Shown piece by piece: positions 43,870-51,877 of a stretch of 64,000 nt of DNA (position 1 is its first letter; every line of letters starts with the position of its first letter). Below the pieces are notes generated by a model. That model worked only from the letters and a program-made list of their open reading frames with translations. It was not told where the DNA came from and did no database searches. A program made the position numbers and the translations under genes. Source of the stretch: JABCPE02 sp963516675 (GTDB lineage Bacteria; Bacteroidota; Bacteroidia; Flavobacteriales; Weeksellaceae); the NCBI GenBank assembly GCA_963516675.1, contig CAUQBH010000003.1, positions 95,076 through 159,075 on the forward strand, given 5' to 3'.

Positions 43870-44814
43870 TTTCTTTTCACTTTGGTTATATGCCAAAATT
43901 ATTTTTTTCACGATAGGATGCCTTACCACATCAGATTCATTCAGGTGTATAAATCCTATTTCTTCCACATTTTGGAGGATTTTCATAGCTTCTTGTAATC
44001 CAGACTGTTGATTTTTAGGCAAATCTATCTGGCTTGGGTCGCCAGTAATGATGAATTTAGCATTCATTCCCATTCTCGTAAGAAACATTTTCATCTGTGA
44101 ATGAGTTGTATTTTGGGCTTCATCTAAAATTACAAAGGCATCATCCAAGGTTCTCCCTCGCATAAAAGCAAGCGGCGCCACTTCTATCACTCTTTTTTCT
44201 ATAAAATTTTCCAATCTTTCGTGTGGAATCATATCACGAAGCGCATCATATAACGGCTGTAAATACGGATCCAGTTTTTCCTTTAAATCCCCTGGGAGAA
44301 ACCCTAGACTCTCCCCTGCCTCTACGGCTGGTCTTGTGAGAATGATGCGTTTTACATTTTTTTCTTTAAGGGCCTTCACTGCCAAAGCTACACTTGTGTA
44401 GGTTTTCCCTGTTCCCGCAGGACCAATGGCAAAAACCATATCCTTTTTTTCGGATTCTTTGACTAGTTTTTTTAGATTGGTTGTTTTTGCTTTTATTATT
44501 TTTCCATTAACACCTTTTACAATGATGTCTTGGTCAAAAATCAGCTGTTTTTCAGTTTCATCTTTTATACTCAAAATATTTTCTACATCTTTTAGCTCTA
44601 TTGTATGATGATTCTGAATAAATTTAACAATATCATCTAGTTTTTGCTCTAAAATATCCAAAGCTTGCTGATTTCCAGCCGCAAAAATATAACAATCTCG
44701 CCCTGTGATTTTTAGGGTTGGAAATGTAGATTTTATTAAGTTAAAATATTGATTTTGAACTCCATAGAAAGTTTTGATATCAATATCTTTTATTTCATAA
44801 TTTAACTCAAACAT
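43867..44814 (-). CDS. PhoH-like ATPase
   Basis: A 315-residue P-loop protein with Walker A GPAGTGKT (131-138), Walker B FVILDEAQN (about 227-235) and GDPSQIDLP sensor motif. The N-terminal ~90 residues are a small RNA-binding-type domain. PhoH proteins are RNA helicase-like and often linked to RNA maturation (ybeZ-like) in bacteria. No ybeY neighbour is present. Its promoter (minus TATTTTTG at 44848-44855) lies almost back to back with that of the divergent DUF62 gene. Confidence 0.9.
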   Translation of the reverse strand: MFELNYEIKDIDIKTFYGVQNQYFNLIKSTFPTLKITGRDCYIFAAGNQQALDILEQKLDDIVKFIQNHHTIELKDVENILSIKDETEKQLIFDQDIIVKGVNGKIIKAKTTNLKKLVKESEKKDMVFAIGPAGTGKTYTSVALAVKALKEKNVKRIILTRPAVEAGESLGFLPGDLKEKLDPYLQPLYDALRDMIPHERLENFIEKRVIEVAPLAFMRGRTLDDAFVILDEAQNTTHSQMKMFLTRMGMNAKFIITGDPSQIDLPKNQQSGLQEAMKILQNVEEIGFIHLNESDVVRHPIVKKIILAYNQSEKK

Positions 44815-44847
44815 TTATTTTATTAAAAATTTATTGTTTTAAATATC

Positions 44848-44855
44848 CAAAAATA
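44848..44855 (-). promoter_or_regulatory. -7 element of phoH-like gene
   Basis: Minus-strand TATTTTTG, 34 bp before the start codon. Confidence 0.5.
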
Positions 44856-44860
44856 AGCAA

Positions 44861-44868
44861 TATCTTTG
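44861..44868 (+). promoter_or_regulatory. -7 element of the DUF62 gene
   Basis: TATCTTTG, 18 bp before the ATG at 44887. Confidence 0.5.
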
Positions 44869-44886
44869 TAAAATAGAAAAAATACG

Positions 44887-45711
44887 ATGTCGATTATTAC
44901 ACTTACTACAGATTTAGGAACAAAAGACCATAAAGTTGCAAGCATTAAAGGAAGTATTCTCAGTTTGGAGAAGAATGTTCCTATTGTAGATATTACGCAT
45001 CATATTGAACCTCACGACATTATACAGACTGCATATATTGTCAGAAACTCCTATTCGCATTTTCCGAAAGGGAGCATCCACATGATTGCAGTGGATTGTT
45101 TTTATCATAAAGATAGAAAATTTTTAGTTTTAGAAGCGAACGGACATTATTTCATAATGCCTGACAATGGGCTTTTCAGCTTGATTTTTCCAGAGATTAA
45201 ACCTGAAAAAATCTATGAAATTTCTCACAATGCGTCTGATGATGATAGAATATTCACTCCCATAGATATTTTTGTGCCTGTGGCTGTACATCTATACAAA
45301 GGAGATGAAGCCAAACTTATAGGAAAGCAAATCAAAAATATAAAAGAAGTAGTTTTCCCAAAACCTAACTATAATGAAGCCCAAAAAATGATTGCAGGAG
45401 AAATCGTCTATATCGACCATTTCGGAAATGCCGTTTCTAATATAAGCAAGGAAATTTTTGAAAAACATCTTTCAGAAAACCAAAATTTTACAATAAAATT
45501 TAGGGAGCGTTCGATGAAAAATATAGTCAAAAAACATACTGATATTATCACAGATTGGGAAAAGGAAAATCTTTTCTTGGCGAAAGAATTGGCTTTATTC
45601 AACGAGGCTGATTTGCTGGAAATTGCCATGTACAAAGGCAGTAAGACCAACGGAGCCGCTCCTCTGATGGGACTAAATATCGGTGAAAAAATATATGTTG
45701 AATTTAGCTGA
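44887..45711 (+). CDS. DUF62 / SAM hydrolase (adenosyl-chloride-synthase-like) protein
   Basis: A 274-residue protein with an N-terminal LTTDLGTKDHKVASIKG signature, DITHHIEPHDIIQTAYIV, VDCFYHKD and MPDNGLFS, all typical of the DUF62 family (SAM hydroxide adenosyltransferase). Family enzymes split S-adenosylmethionine into adenosine and methionine. The C-terminal domain (about 165-274) is the beta-barrel half. Convergent with the DUF1599 gene, stops 2 bp apart and no terminator between. Confidence 0.88.
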   Translation: MSIITLTTDLGTKDHKVASIKGSILSLEKNVPIVDITHHIEPHDIIQTAYIVRNSYSHFPKGSIHMIAVDCFYHKDRKFLVLEANGHYFIMPDNGLFSLIFPEIKPEKIYEISHNASDDDRIFTPIDIFVPVAVHLYKGDEAKLIGKQIKNIKEVVFPKPNYNEAQKMIAGEIVYIDHFGNAVSNISKEIFEKHLSENQNFTIKFRERSMKNIVKKHTDIITDWEKENLFLAKELALFNEADLLEIAMYKGSKTNGAAPLMGLNIGEKIYVEFS

Positions 45712-45713
45712 TT

Positions 45714-46256
45714 CTATTTTTCGGATAATTTTATAAGGCAGAAAACTGCATAATTCAGCATATCAAAATAGTTGGCTTCTAAGCCTTCGGATACTAATGT
45801 TTTACCTTCGTTATCTTCTATCTGCTTGGTTCTCAGTATTTTTTGATAAATCAAATCAGTCATTGAACTGATTCTCATATCGCGCCAAACTTCACCATAA
45901 TCGTGATTTTTCTTCTCCATCAAGTCTCTTGCTTTTTGGATAAAATCATCATAAAGCGCTAGAATTTCGGCTTTATCTTCTTTGCCCAAAACCTCTGAAA
46001 CTCCCCTATCTAGCTGGATAAGAGCAATAATGGAATAATTCACAATCGCTATAAATCCCTCCTCTTCATCTTCGTCTATCATCTTTTTGTCGGTCATTTG
46101 CAGTGTTCGGATTCTATTAACTTTGATGTAAATTTGGTCTGTTACCGAACTGGGACGCAGCACCCGCCATGCAGCACCATAATCCGCTAATTTCTTCTCA
46201 AAAAGATTTCTACAAACTGCAGAAATTTCATTATATTGATTTATAGTATGTTGCAT
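45714..46256 (-). CDS. DUF1599 family protein
   Basis: A 180-residue soluble protein made of two similar halves: FEKKLADYGAAWRVLRPSSVTDQIYIKVNRIRTLQ (about 14-48) and MEKKNHDYGEVWRDMRISSMTDLIYQKILRTKQIE (about 115-149). This duplicated DYG-x-[AV]-W-R core is DUF1599. I chose Met at 46256; a longer start at 46322 would overlap the folP promoter and coding region. Function unknown. Divergent from folP. Confidence 0.87.
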   Translation of the reverse strand: MQHTINQYNEISAVCRNLFEKKLADYGAAWRVLRPSSVTDQIYIKVNRIRTLQMTDKKMIDEDEEEGFIAIVNYSIIALIQLDRGVSEVLGKEDKAEILALYDDFIQKARDLMEKKNHDYGEVWRDMRISSMTDLIYQKILRTKQIEDNEGKTLVSEGLEANYFDMLNYAVFCLIKLSEK

Positions 46257-46291
46257 TTTAATAAAATATTCGCCCAAAGATAAGAAATTAT

Positions 46292-46299
46292 TATTTTTG
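46292..46299 (+). promoter_or_regulatory. -7 element of folP, unusually close to the start codon
   Basis: TATTTTTG ends 4 bp before the ATG at 46304, implying a leaderless or nearly leaderless mRNA. Confidence 0.5.
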
Positions 46300-46303
46300 T
46301 AGT

Positions 46304-47140
46304 ATGAAAAATTTACAGTCATTTTCTATCAATTGCCGTGGAGTTCTTCTGGATTTGACAATTCCAAAAATCATGGGAATTCTCAATCTGACACCAGACA
46401 GCTTCTCTGATGGAGGGAAATTTAATGATGAAGTTTCAGCTTTAAAACAAACCGAAAAAATGCTTTCCGAGGGAGCTTCTATCATAGATATAGGCGCACA
46501 ATCTACCCGTCCGAATGCTACATTTCTCACTGCAAATGAGGAAATTAGCCGACTGGGAAAAATCATTTCAGGCATCAAAAAGGAGTTTCCTCAGGCATTG
46601 ATTTCACTAGATACTTTTCATAGCGAAGTTGCCTATTTTGGGCACAATGAGGGCATTGACATCATCAATGACATTTCTGGCGGGCAATACGACCCTAATA
46701 TGTTCCCTACGGCAGCTAAAACACAGCTTCCATACATCCTGACACATGGTAATTCCACCTACGAAACTATGCATGAAAAGGAAGATTATCAAGATATTAT
46801 CCTCGCTCTAAATCAGTTTTTTTCCAAAAAAACAGCAGAATTATTGGATTTGGGAGTAAAAGATATTATCCTTGACCCTGGTTTTGGTTTTGGGAAAACT
46901 ATTGAAAATCAAAATCAAATAGTGGAAGAATTAGAACATATTTCCTTCGGAAAATATCCTATTTTAGTGGGAATTTCACGGAAATCCTTTATTTATAAAC
47001 CTCTTGGGAAATCGCCTCATGACATCAACGAAGAAACCCAGCAGCTCCACCTAAAAATGCTGAAGAAAGGATCTAAAATCCTGCGTGTTCACGATGTTGC
47101 AGAGGCACAGCGAACCCTTCAAAACTTTTTATCATTGTAA
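46304..47140 (+). CDS. folP: Dihydropteroate synthase
   Basis: A 278-residue TIM-barrel enzyme of folate synthesis. Signature 1 MGILNLTPDSFSDGG (24-38) and signature 2 GASIIDIGAQSTRP (about 57-70) are intact, plus DPGFGFGKT and ISRKSF near 180-230. It joins p-aminobenzoate to the pterin pyrophosphate and is the sulfonamide target. Followed by kbl 18 bp later. Its -7 element abuts the start codon. Confidence 0.96.
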   Translation: MKNLQSFSINCRGVLLDLTIPKIMGILNLTPDSFSDGGKFNDEVSALKQTEKMLSEGASIIDIGAQSTRPNATFLTANEEISRLGKIISGIKKEFPQALISLDTFHSEVAYFGHNEGIDIINDISGGQYDPNMFPTAAKTQLPYILTHGNSTYETMHEKEDYQDIILALNQFFSKKTAELLDLGVKDIILDPGFGFGKTIENQNQIVEELEHISFGKYPILVGISRKSFIYKPLGKSPHDINEETQQLHLKMLKKGSKILRVHDVAEAQRTLQNFLSL

Positions 47141-47158
47141 TTTATAAAAAATATAGAT

Positions 47159-48352
47159 ATGCTTAATTCAAAATTTTTATCTCATCTTCAAAATGAATTA
47201 ACTCAAATAGAAAATGATGGTCTCTACAAGAGAGAGCGCATCATCACTTCATCGCAAGATGCCGAAATCGTAGCCAATGGAAAAAAACTACTGAATTTCT
47301 GCGCTAATAATTACCTCGGACTTTCTAATCACCCAGAAGTGATAAAGGCATCGCAAAGCACTATGGATACGCACGGATACGGAATGTCTTCTGTAAGGTT
47401 CATCTGTGGAACGCAGGATATTCACAAGAATTTGGAAAACAAAATTTCTGAGTTTTTAGGAATGGAAGACACTATTCTCTACGCTGCTGCTTTTGATGCA
47501 AATGGTGGAGTTTTCGAACCGCTTTTCACTGACCAAGATGCTATTATTTCTGATGAGCTGAACCACGCTTCTATCATCGATGGTGTAAGACTTTGTAAAG
47601 CAGCAAGATACCGCTATAAGAACAATAATATGGAGGATCTAGAAGCCCAGCTGAAAGCTGCTTCGGAGAAAAACCACCGCTTCAAAATCATCGTAACAGA
47701 TGGCGTTTTCTCTATGGACGGTATTGTGGCTAATCTAAAAGGAGTATGTGATTTAGCTGAAAAATATGATGCCTTAGTAATGGTGGATGACAGCCACGCT
47801 ACAGGATTTATCGGAAAAACAGGACGAGGCACCCACGAAGCCAATGATGTGATGAGCCGTGTGGATATCATTACTTCTACTCTTGGGAAGGCGCTCGGCG
47901 GTGCTATGGGGGGCTTTACATCAGGAAAGAAAGAAATTATAGACATGCTAAGACAGCGTTCTCGCCCTTATCTTTTCTCTAATTCACTAGCGCCAGGGAT
48001 TGTAGGAGCAGCGACAAAAGTGCTGGAAATGCTATCCAAAGACACTTCCCTGAGAGACAAAGTAATGGAAAACGCCCAATATTTCCGTTCTGAAATGAAA
48101 GCCAAAGGATTTGACATTCCAGATGGTGATGCGGCAATCGTCCCAGTGATGCTCTATGATGCTAAACTTTCACAAAAAATGGCTGAAAGACTAATGGATG
48201 AAGGTATCTATGTGATAGGTTTCTTCTATCCAGTGGTGCCGAAAGAAAAAGCAAGAATACGAGTTCAGCTCTCTGCTGCCCACACCAAGGAACACCTAGA
48301 CAAAGCCATCGCAGCTTTTGAAAAAGTGGGAAAAGAATTAGGAGTTATTTAA
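47159..48352 (+). CDS. kbl: Glycine C-acetyltransferase (2-amino-3-ketobutyrate CoA ligase)
   Basis: A 397-residue alpha-oxoamine synthase. PLP-binding Lys244 lies in TSTLGKALGGAMGG; His213 in VDDSHATGF stacks on the cofactor. NYLGLSNHPEV and YGMSSVRFICGTQ favour Kbl over BioF. With threonine dehydrogenase it degrades threonine to glycine and acetyl-CoA; no tdh gene is adjacent. Cotranscribed with folP and ended by a terminator. Confidence 0.92.
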   Translation: MLNSKFLSHLQNELTQIENDGLYKRERIITSSQDAEIVANGKKLLNFCANNYLGLSNHPEVIKASQSTMDTHGYGMSSVRFICGTQDIHKNLENKISEFLGMEDTILYAAAFDANGGVFEPLFTDQDAIISDELNHASIIDGVRLCKAARYRYKNNNMEDLEAQLKAASEKNHRFKIIVTDGVFSMDGIVANLKGVCDLAEKYDALVMVDDSHATGFIGKTGRGTHEANDVMSRVDIITSTLGKALGGAMGGFTSGKKEIIDMLRQRSRPYLFSNSLAPGIVGAATKVLEMLSKDTSLRDKVMENAQYFRSEMKAKGFDIPDGDAAIVPVMLYDAKLSQKMAERLMDEGIYVIGFFYPVVPKEKARIRVQLSAAHTKEHLDKAIAAFEKVGKELGVI

Positions 48353-48360
48353 TCATTGAC

Positions 48361-48396
48361 AAAAAAAGACTTATTATAGTGATAAGTCTTTTTTTG
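48361..48396. terminator. Terminator shared by kbl and the porin gene
   Basis: A 14-bp perfect stem (AAAAAAAGACTTAT / ATAAGTCTTTTTTT) with a 7-nt loop. Confidence 0.85.
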
Positions 48397-48403
48397 TATT
48401 TGG

Positions 48404-49699
48404 TTAGAATTTTAATTGCGCTTGTAATCTTATCAAACCTCCTTTTTCGTGGTAGTTTGGATTTACAAAATCCTTATGAGCTCTATCAGAGTAAGTGTAA
48501 ACAGCTGTTATTTCAAGAGCTTTGAATGGAGCCCACTCAACTCCTAACTCAAATTGTTTCATATTATAACTCCTAGCATCCAACTCATGTTTTTTAGCTC
48601 CATTGTAATGCTGAAGCCTCATAAAAGGAATAAAAAGCTGGTTCCATTTCTTTATATAATAAGAAAACATTGCATATCCTCCATATAGATTTTTAGCTTC
48701 TATAGAATTTGTATCATGATTATATTGAGGACCTTTACCTATATTGTACTCTATTTGAATACCGAAAGGCTGAGGATAAAGAATAAATGATGCTGCTATT
48801 CTCTGATCTATATACTCCCCATTATTATTCACCTTCACTCCCGTACTTACTTGAGGGATGACATACTTTCCTGTATAAGCCTGTATACTAGGCTCTAAAA
48901 TCTGCTGTCCTAATCTGAAAGGATAAGAAATTCTTGTAAGCCAGTGAAACTTTTTATTTTTATCAGTATTATTGGCTGCTTGCCCATTATAAAACCCAAA
49001 AGCAAAAACTCCAAAATCCCCTGAATGTTTTAATCCCTTATCTTTAATCTCGCTCATTATATCTTTCCTCTTTTGACCAGTCCACATGAAATACATTCCA
49101 AAATCCCTTTCTCCTTTCACAGAACTATTGATAGCATCACTCCTATCTAGAGGAATTCTCTCACTACTGGACTGCATTATTTCATATCCAAAAGGTAATT
49201 TACTTTGTCCTAAACGAATTTTATATTCATTTTTTGAGTTTAATCCAACATCAAGGTAAGCATCCTGTAATGTTGCAATATATCTTGACGAGCCAACAAC
49301 TTTAGTAAAGTCAGGTTGTAAATAAAAATAAACTCTTGGTAAAATCTGACCTTCAAATTTAAATCTCACTCTTCTAAAAGAAATCCCATCAGCACCCTTT
49401 CCCCAATAAGGATCACATTGCTCACAATCTAACTCTGGATTTGTTTCTAAAAATTCATTATATCTCACTTGAATATATCCCCCAAAAGAAATTTTATCAT
49501 ACCATTTGGAAGCCTTTTTTTCTTCCTTTTTATCGGCTGAGCTGGCAGCCATCATTTCCTTTAAAGACTGTATTTCCAGCTTTAAAGAGTCTAATTCCTT
49601 CTTATTAGAAATTACCATAGAATCCTTAGCCGACTGATTTTCTTGAGCGAAAACCATAGATGATGCTAAGGCAAGAGATGTGAATGCTATTTTTCTCAT
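48404..49699 (-). CDS. OprO/OprP-type porin
   Basis: A 431-residue outer-membrane protein: signal peptide 1-18 (VFAQ), a short coiled coil (ELDSLKLEIQSLKEMMAA, about 33-52), then a 16-strand barrel beginning ISFGGYIQVRYNEF and ending with an aromatic/hydrophobic last strand LQAQLKF. This is the phosphate/pyrophosphate-selective porin family; ion choice cannot be read from sequence. A CEQC pair near residue 92 is unusual for a porin and could bind metal or form a disulfide. Single-gene unit. Confidence 0.88.
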   Translation of the reverse strand: MRKIAFTSLALASSMVFAQENQSAKDSMVISNKKELDSLKLEIQSLKEMMAASSADKKEEKKASKWYDKISFGGYIQVRYNEFLETNPELDCEQCDPYWGKGADGISFRRVRFKFEGQILPRVYFYLQPDFTKVVGSSRYIATLQDAYLDVGLNSKNEYKIRLGQSKLPFGYEIMQSSSERIPLDRSDAINSSVKGERDFGMYFMWTGQKRKDIMSEIKDKGLKHSGDFGVFAFGFYNGQAANNTDKNKKFHWLTRISYPFRLGQQILEPSIQAYTGKYVIPQVSTGVKVNNNGEYIDQRIAASFILYPQPFGIQIEYNIGKGPQYNHDTNSIEAKNLYGGYAMFSYYIKKWNQLFIPFMRLQHYNGAKKHELDARSYNMKQFELGVEWAPFKALEITAVYTYSDRAHKDFVNPNYHEKGGLIRLQAQLKF

Positions 49700-49719
49700 T
49701 TTTAAATTTTTAAACTCGG

Positions 49720-49727
49720 CAAATATA
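49720..49727 (-). promoter_or_regulatory. -7 element of the porin gene
   Basis: Minus-strand TATATTTG, 20 bp before the start. Confidence 0.5.
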
Positions 49728-49865
49728 ATTATTATTTATTTCAAAAACCTTTATACTTTTTATAAATTCATATTTTATTTGTTAAAAACCTATCATAATT
49801 GTTAATTTTTGGTTAAAATTTTATTATTTTAATTAAAATAACGAGCATATTTAAAAGAAAAAATA

Positions 49866-49873
49866 TACTTTTG
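49866..49873 (+). promoter_or_regulatory. -7 element of the carbonic anhydrase gene
   Basis: TACTTTTG, 31 bp before the ATG. Confidence 0.5.
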
Positions 49874-49904
49874 TCATTGAACAAATATTAAATAATTTTA
49901 TTTT

Positions 49905-50723
49905 ATGAAAAAAGTAATTTTAAAATCAGCTCTTGTATTAGGAGTAATTTTGAGTGTGGCATCTTGTAAGAAAGAAGAGAAAAAAGAAGGACACGCTGAC
50001 CACAAAAAAGAAAGAAAACACAAATCTGAGTATGAAAAAACAAGAGAGGTAGATGATATTGAAATCACAGAATACCATGTCTTGTCTGAAGAAGAACAAA
50101 AAAAACTAACTCCTGATATGGTACTTCAGCAGCTTGCTGCTGGTAATGAGCGTTTTAGAACAGGAGCAATCACAGCCAGAGATCACTCTACTGCTGTATT
50201 GCAAGCAGTGGACGGGCAATATCCAAAGGCTTTTGTGCTTAGCTGTATAGATAGTAGAGTTCCTGTAGAGGATGTTTTAGACCAAGGTATCGGTGACCTG
50301 TTCGTAGGAAGGGTAGCTGGTAACTTCGTAGATGTAGACCAATTAGGAAGTATGGAATATGCAGTAAAATCTGGTTCTAAAGTGATTATGGTACTAGGAC
50401 ACGAGAGCTGTGGTGCTGTAAAAAGTACAATCGATGATGTGAAATTGGGTAACATCACTGAAATGCTTACTAAAATAAAACCAGCTGTAGCTATGACAAA
50501 TAAAACTTTCACAGGTGAAAAATCTACTAAAAACAAGCAATATGTGCATGATGTAGCTATAAACAATGTGAAAAATACAATCGATGAAATCCGTAAGAGA
50601 AGTCCATATATCAAAGAAAAAGAGGACAAAGGAGAAATCAAAATCGTTGGTGCTTACTACTCTCTTAAAGATGCTAAAATCGAGCGTATAAACTACCAAG
50701 TAGATGGATTAAGCGAAAACTAA
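49905..50723 (+). CDS. Beta-class carbonic anhydrase, predicted lipoprotein
   Basis: A 272-residue protein with signal peptide and lipobox VASC (Cys21), followed by a His/Lys/Glu-rich linker (about 22-48, with GHADHKK). The catalytic domain has zinc ligands Cys114, His166 and Cys169 with Asp116/Arg118 (CIDSR … HESCG), so the enzyme looks active. It would interconvert CO2 and bicarbonate in the periplasm or at the surface. Lipoprotein beta-CAs are uncommon outside Bacteroidota. Single-gene unit with its own terminator. Confidence 0.92.
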   Translation: MKKVILKSALVLGVILSVASCKKEEKKEGHADHKKERKHKSEYEKTREVDDIEITEYHVLSEEEQKKLTPDMVLQQLAAGNERFRTGAITARDHSTAVLQAVDGQYPKAFVLSCIDSRVPVEDVLDQGIGDLFVGRVAGNFVDVDQLGSMEYAVKSGSKVIMVLGHESCGAVKSTIDDVKLGNITEMLTKIKPAVAMTNKTFTGEKSTKNKQYVHDVAINNVKNTIDEIRKRSPYIKEKEDKGEIKIVGAYYSLKDAKIERINYQVDGLSEN

Positions 50724-50746
50724 TAATCTTTATATAATACACAATT

Positions 50747-50779
50747 AAAAAGGAGTACTTTTTTCAAGTGCTCTTTTTT
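50747..50779. terminator. Terminator after carbonic anhydrase
   Basis: AAAAAGGAGTACTT / AAGTGCTCTTTTTT stem with two G-T wobbles and a 5-nt loop, plus T run. Confidence 0.75.
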
Positions 50780-51261
50780 GTTTTCTTGATATCACGCCAT
50801 GTCCATGGAGCTACAGGGTTTTTATCCTGCCAAAGTCCTCGTTTATTTTCCCTCGCTTCAGCTTCTATCTTGTCATATTCTTTATCCAAAGAATATTTCT
50901 TAAAATGCCACGCATATCCAGCTCTTACAATTTCTTTATTGATATTGGTCTCTCCAACGAATACTTCTGCGATGATTCTCTGATACCTGTCCTTCTTCTT
51001 TTGTTTAACGATTTTCACTTCTTTTCCAAAGCATAAATCTGATGCGTATTTCTTCGCACTTTTCCCAAAAGGCTGTCCCTTTTCTGGTGCATCTATGTGA
51101 TTGAGCCGAACTTTAACCTCTTGATTTTCTTGATACAAAACCTTAAAGGTATCTCCATCCGAAATTCCTACTACTTTGGCATAAAATTCATTCGGTAAAT
51201 CTTATGCCGATGCAGAACAGCAGCAAAAAACGGCTACGATTAAAAGTATTATTCTTTTCAT
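50764..51261 (-). pseudogene. Thermonuclease (SNase-like) gene with an in-frame stop
   Basis: An ATG at 51261 opens a signal peptide (MKRIILLIVAVFCCCSASA) that runs into TAA at 51202-51204. The frame then continues undisturbed for 145 codons: DLPNEFYAKVVGISDGDTFKV, RLNHIDAPEKGQPFG, RYQRIIAEVFV, REN-KRGLW. This is a full SNase domain including the DGDT metal site and the two catalytic Arg/Glu regions. CAA to TAA at codon 20 is the simplest explanation. Reinitiation at a TTG (51138) would lose the DGDT motif and the signal peptide, so an active exported nuclease is unlikely, unless this is a base-call error. Confidence 0.8.
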
Positions 51262-51306
51262 TTTTAAATAAAAAAGAGAAGTAAAAAACTTCTCTAAATT
51301 TTAAAT

Positions 51307-51780
51307 TTATATTTCTACTGCTTTTATCAATCTATTTTTATCACTGAAATATTCCTCGATAGAAATCATACTTTCCGTACGCATTACATCATCTATGTCA
51401 TTGATTCCGTAGATTATTCTCTTGGCATCATCAGTGTCTTTCGCTCTGATTTTACAGAATATATTGTATTTCCCTGCGATAACGCTTAATTCCGTCACAT
51501 TTGGGATTTTTTCTAACTCTTTTAGGACATCCATTGTCTTATTTGATTTACTTAAGAAAATACCAACATATGTGATAAATCTGTAATCCAATTTTGTGTA
51601 ATCTATCACTAGAGAAGAACCACGGATGATTCCTACATCCTCCATTTTTTTCACTCTCACATGGATAGTTCCTGCAGAAACTCCCATTTTCTGGGCTATT
51701 TCTGTAAAAGGCATCCTCGTATTTTCTACTAAGTAATCTAAAATTTTTTTATCAATTTCATCAAGTTGTGAATTATGCAT
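51307..51780 (-). CDS. Lrp/AsnC-family transcriptional regulator
   Basis: A 157-residue protein with N-terminal HTH (about 8-55: DEIDKKILDYLVENTRMPFTEIAQKMGVSAGTI) and C-terminal RAM/ligand-binding domain (about 65-150). It binds amino acids and regulates their metabolism. Its target is unknown; neighbouring tamB is divergent-independent (same strand upstream). Promoter: minus-strand TATTTTTG at 51828-51835. Confidence 0.92.
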   Translation of the reverse strand: MHNSQLDEIDKKILDYLVENTRMPFTEIAQKMGVSAGTIHVRVKKMEDVGIIRGSSLVIDYTKLDYRFITYVGIFLSKSNKTMDVLKELEKIPNVTELSVIAGKYNIFCKIRAKDTDDAKRIIYGINDIDDVMRTESMISIEEYFSDKNRLIKAVEI

Positions 51781-51827
51781 ATCTTATCCTTTTTATCAAT
51801 GTTTAATACAAGTTTTCAATCGTTGGA

Positions 51828-51835
51828 CAAAAATA
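51828..51835 (-). promoter_or_regulatory. -7 element of the Lrp-family gene
   Basis: Minus-strand TATTTTTG, 47 bp before the start. Confidence 0.45.
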
Positions 51836-51877
51836 CTTGTTTTTATTCAATTATAAAAGGATTTTTCAATAAAAATT

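Noticed and set aside
51138..51138. TTG start giving a 124-residue thermonuclease
   Set aside because: It would drop the DGDT metal-binding motif and the signal peptide; the upstream frame clearly belongs to the same gene.
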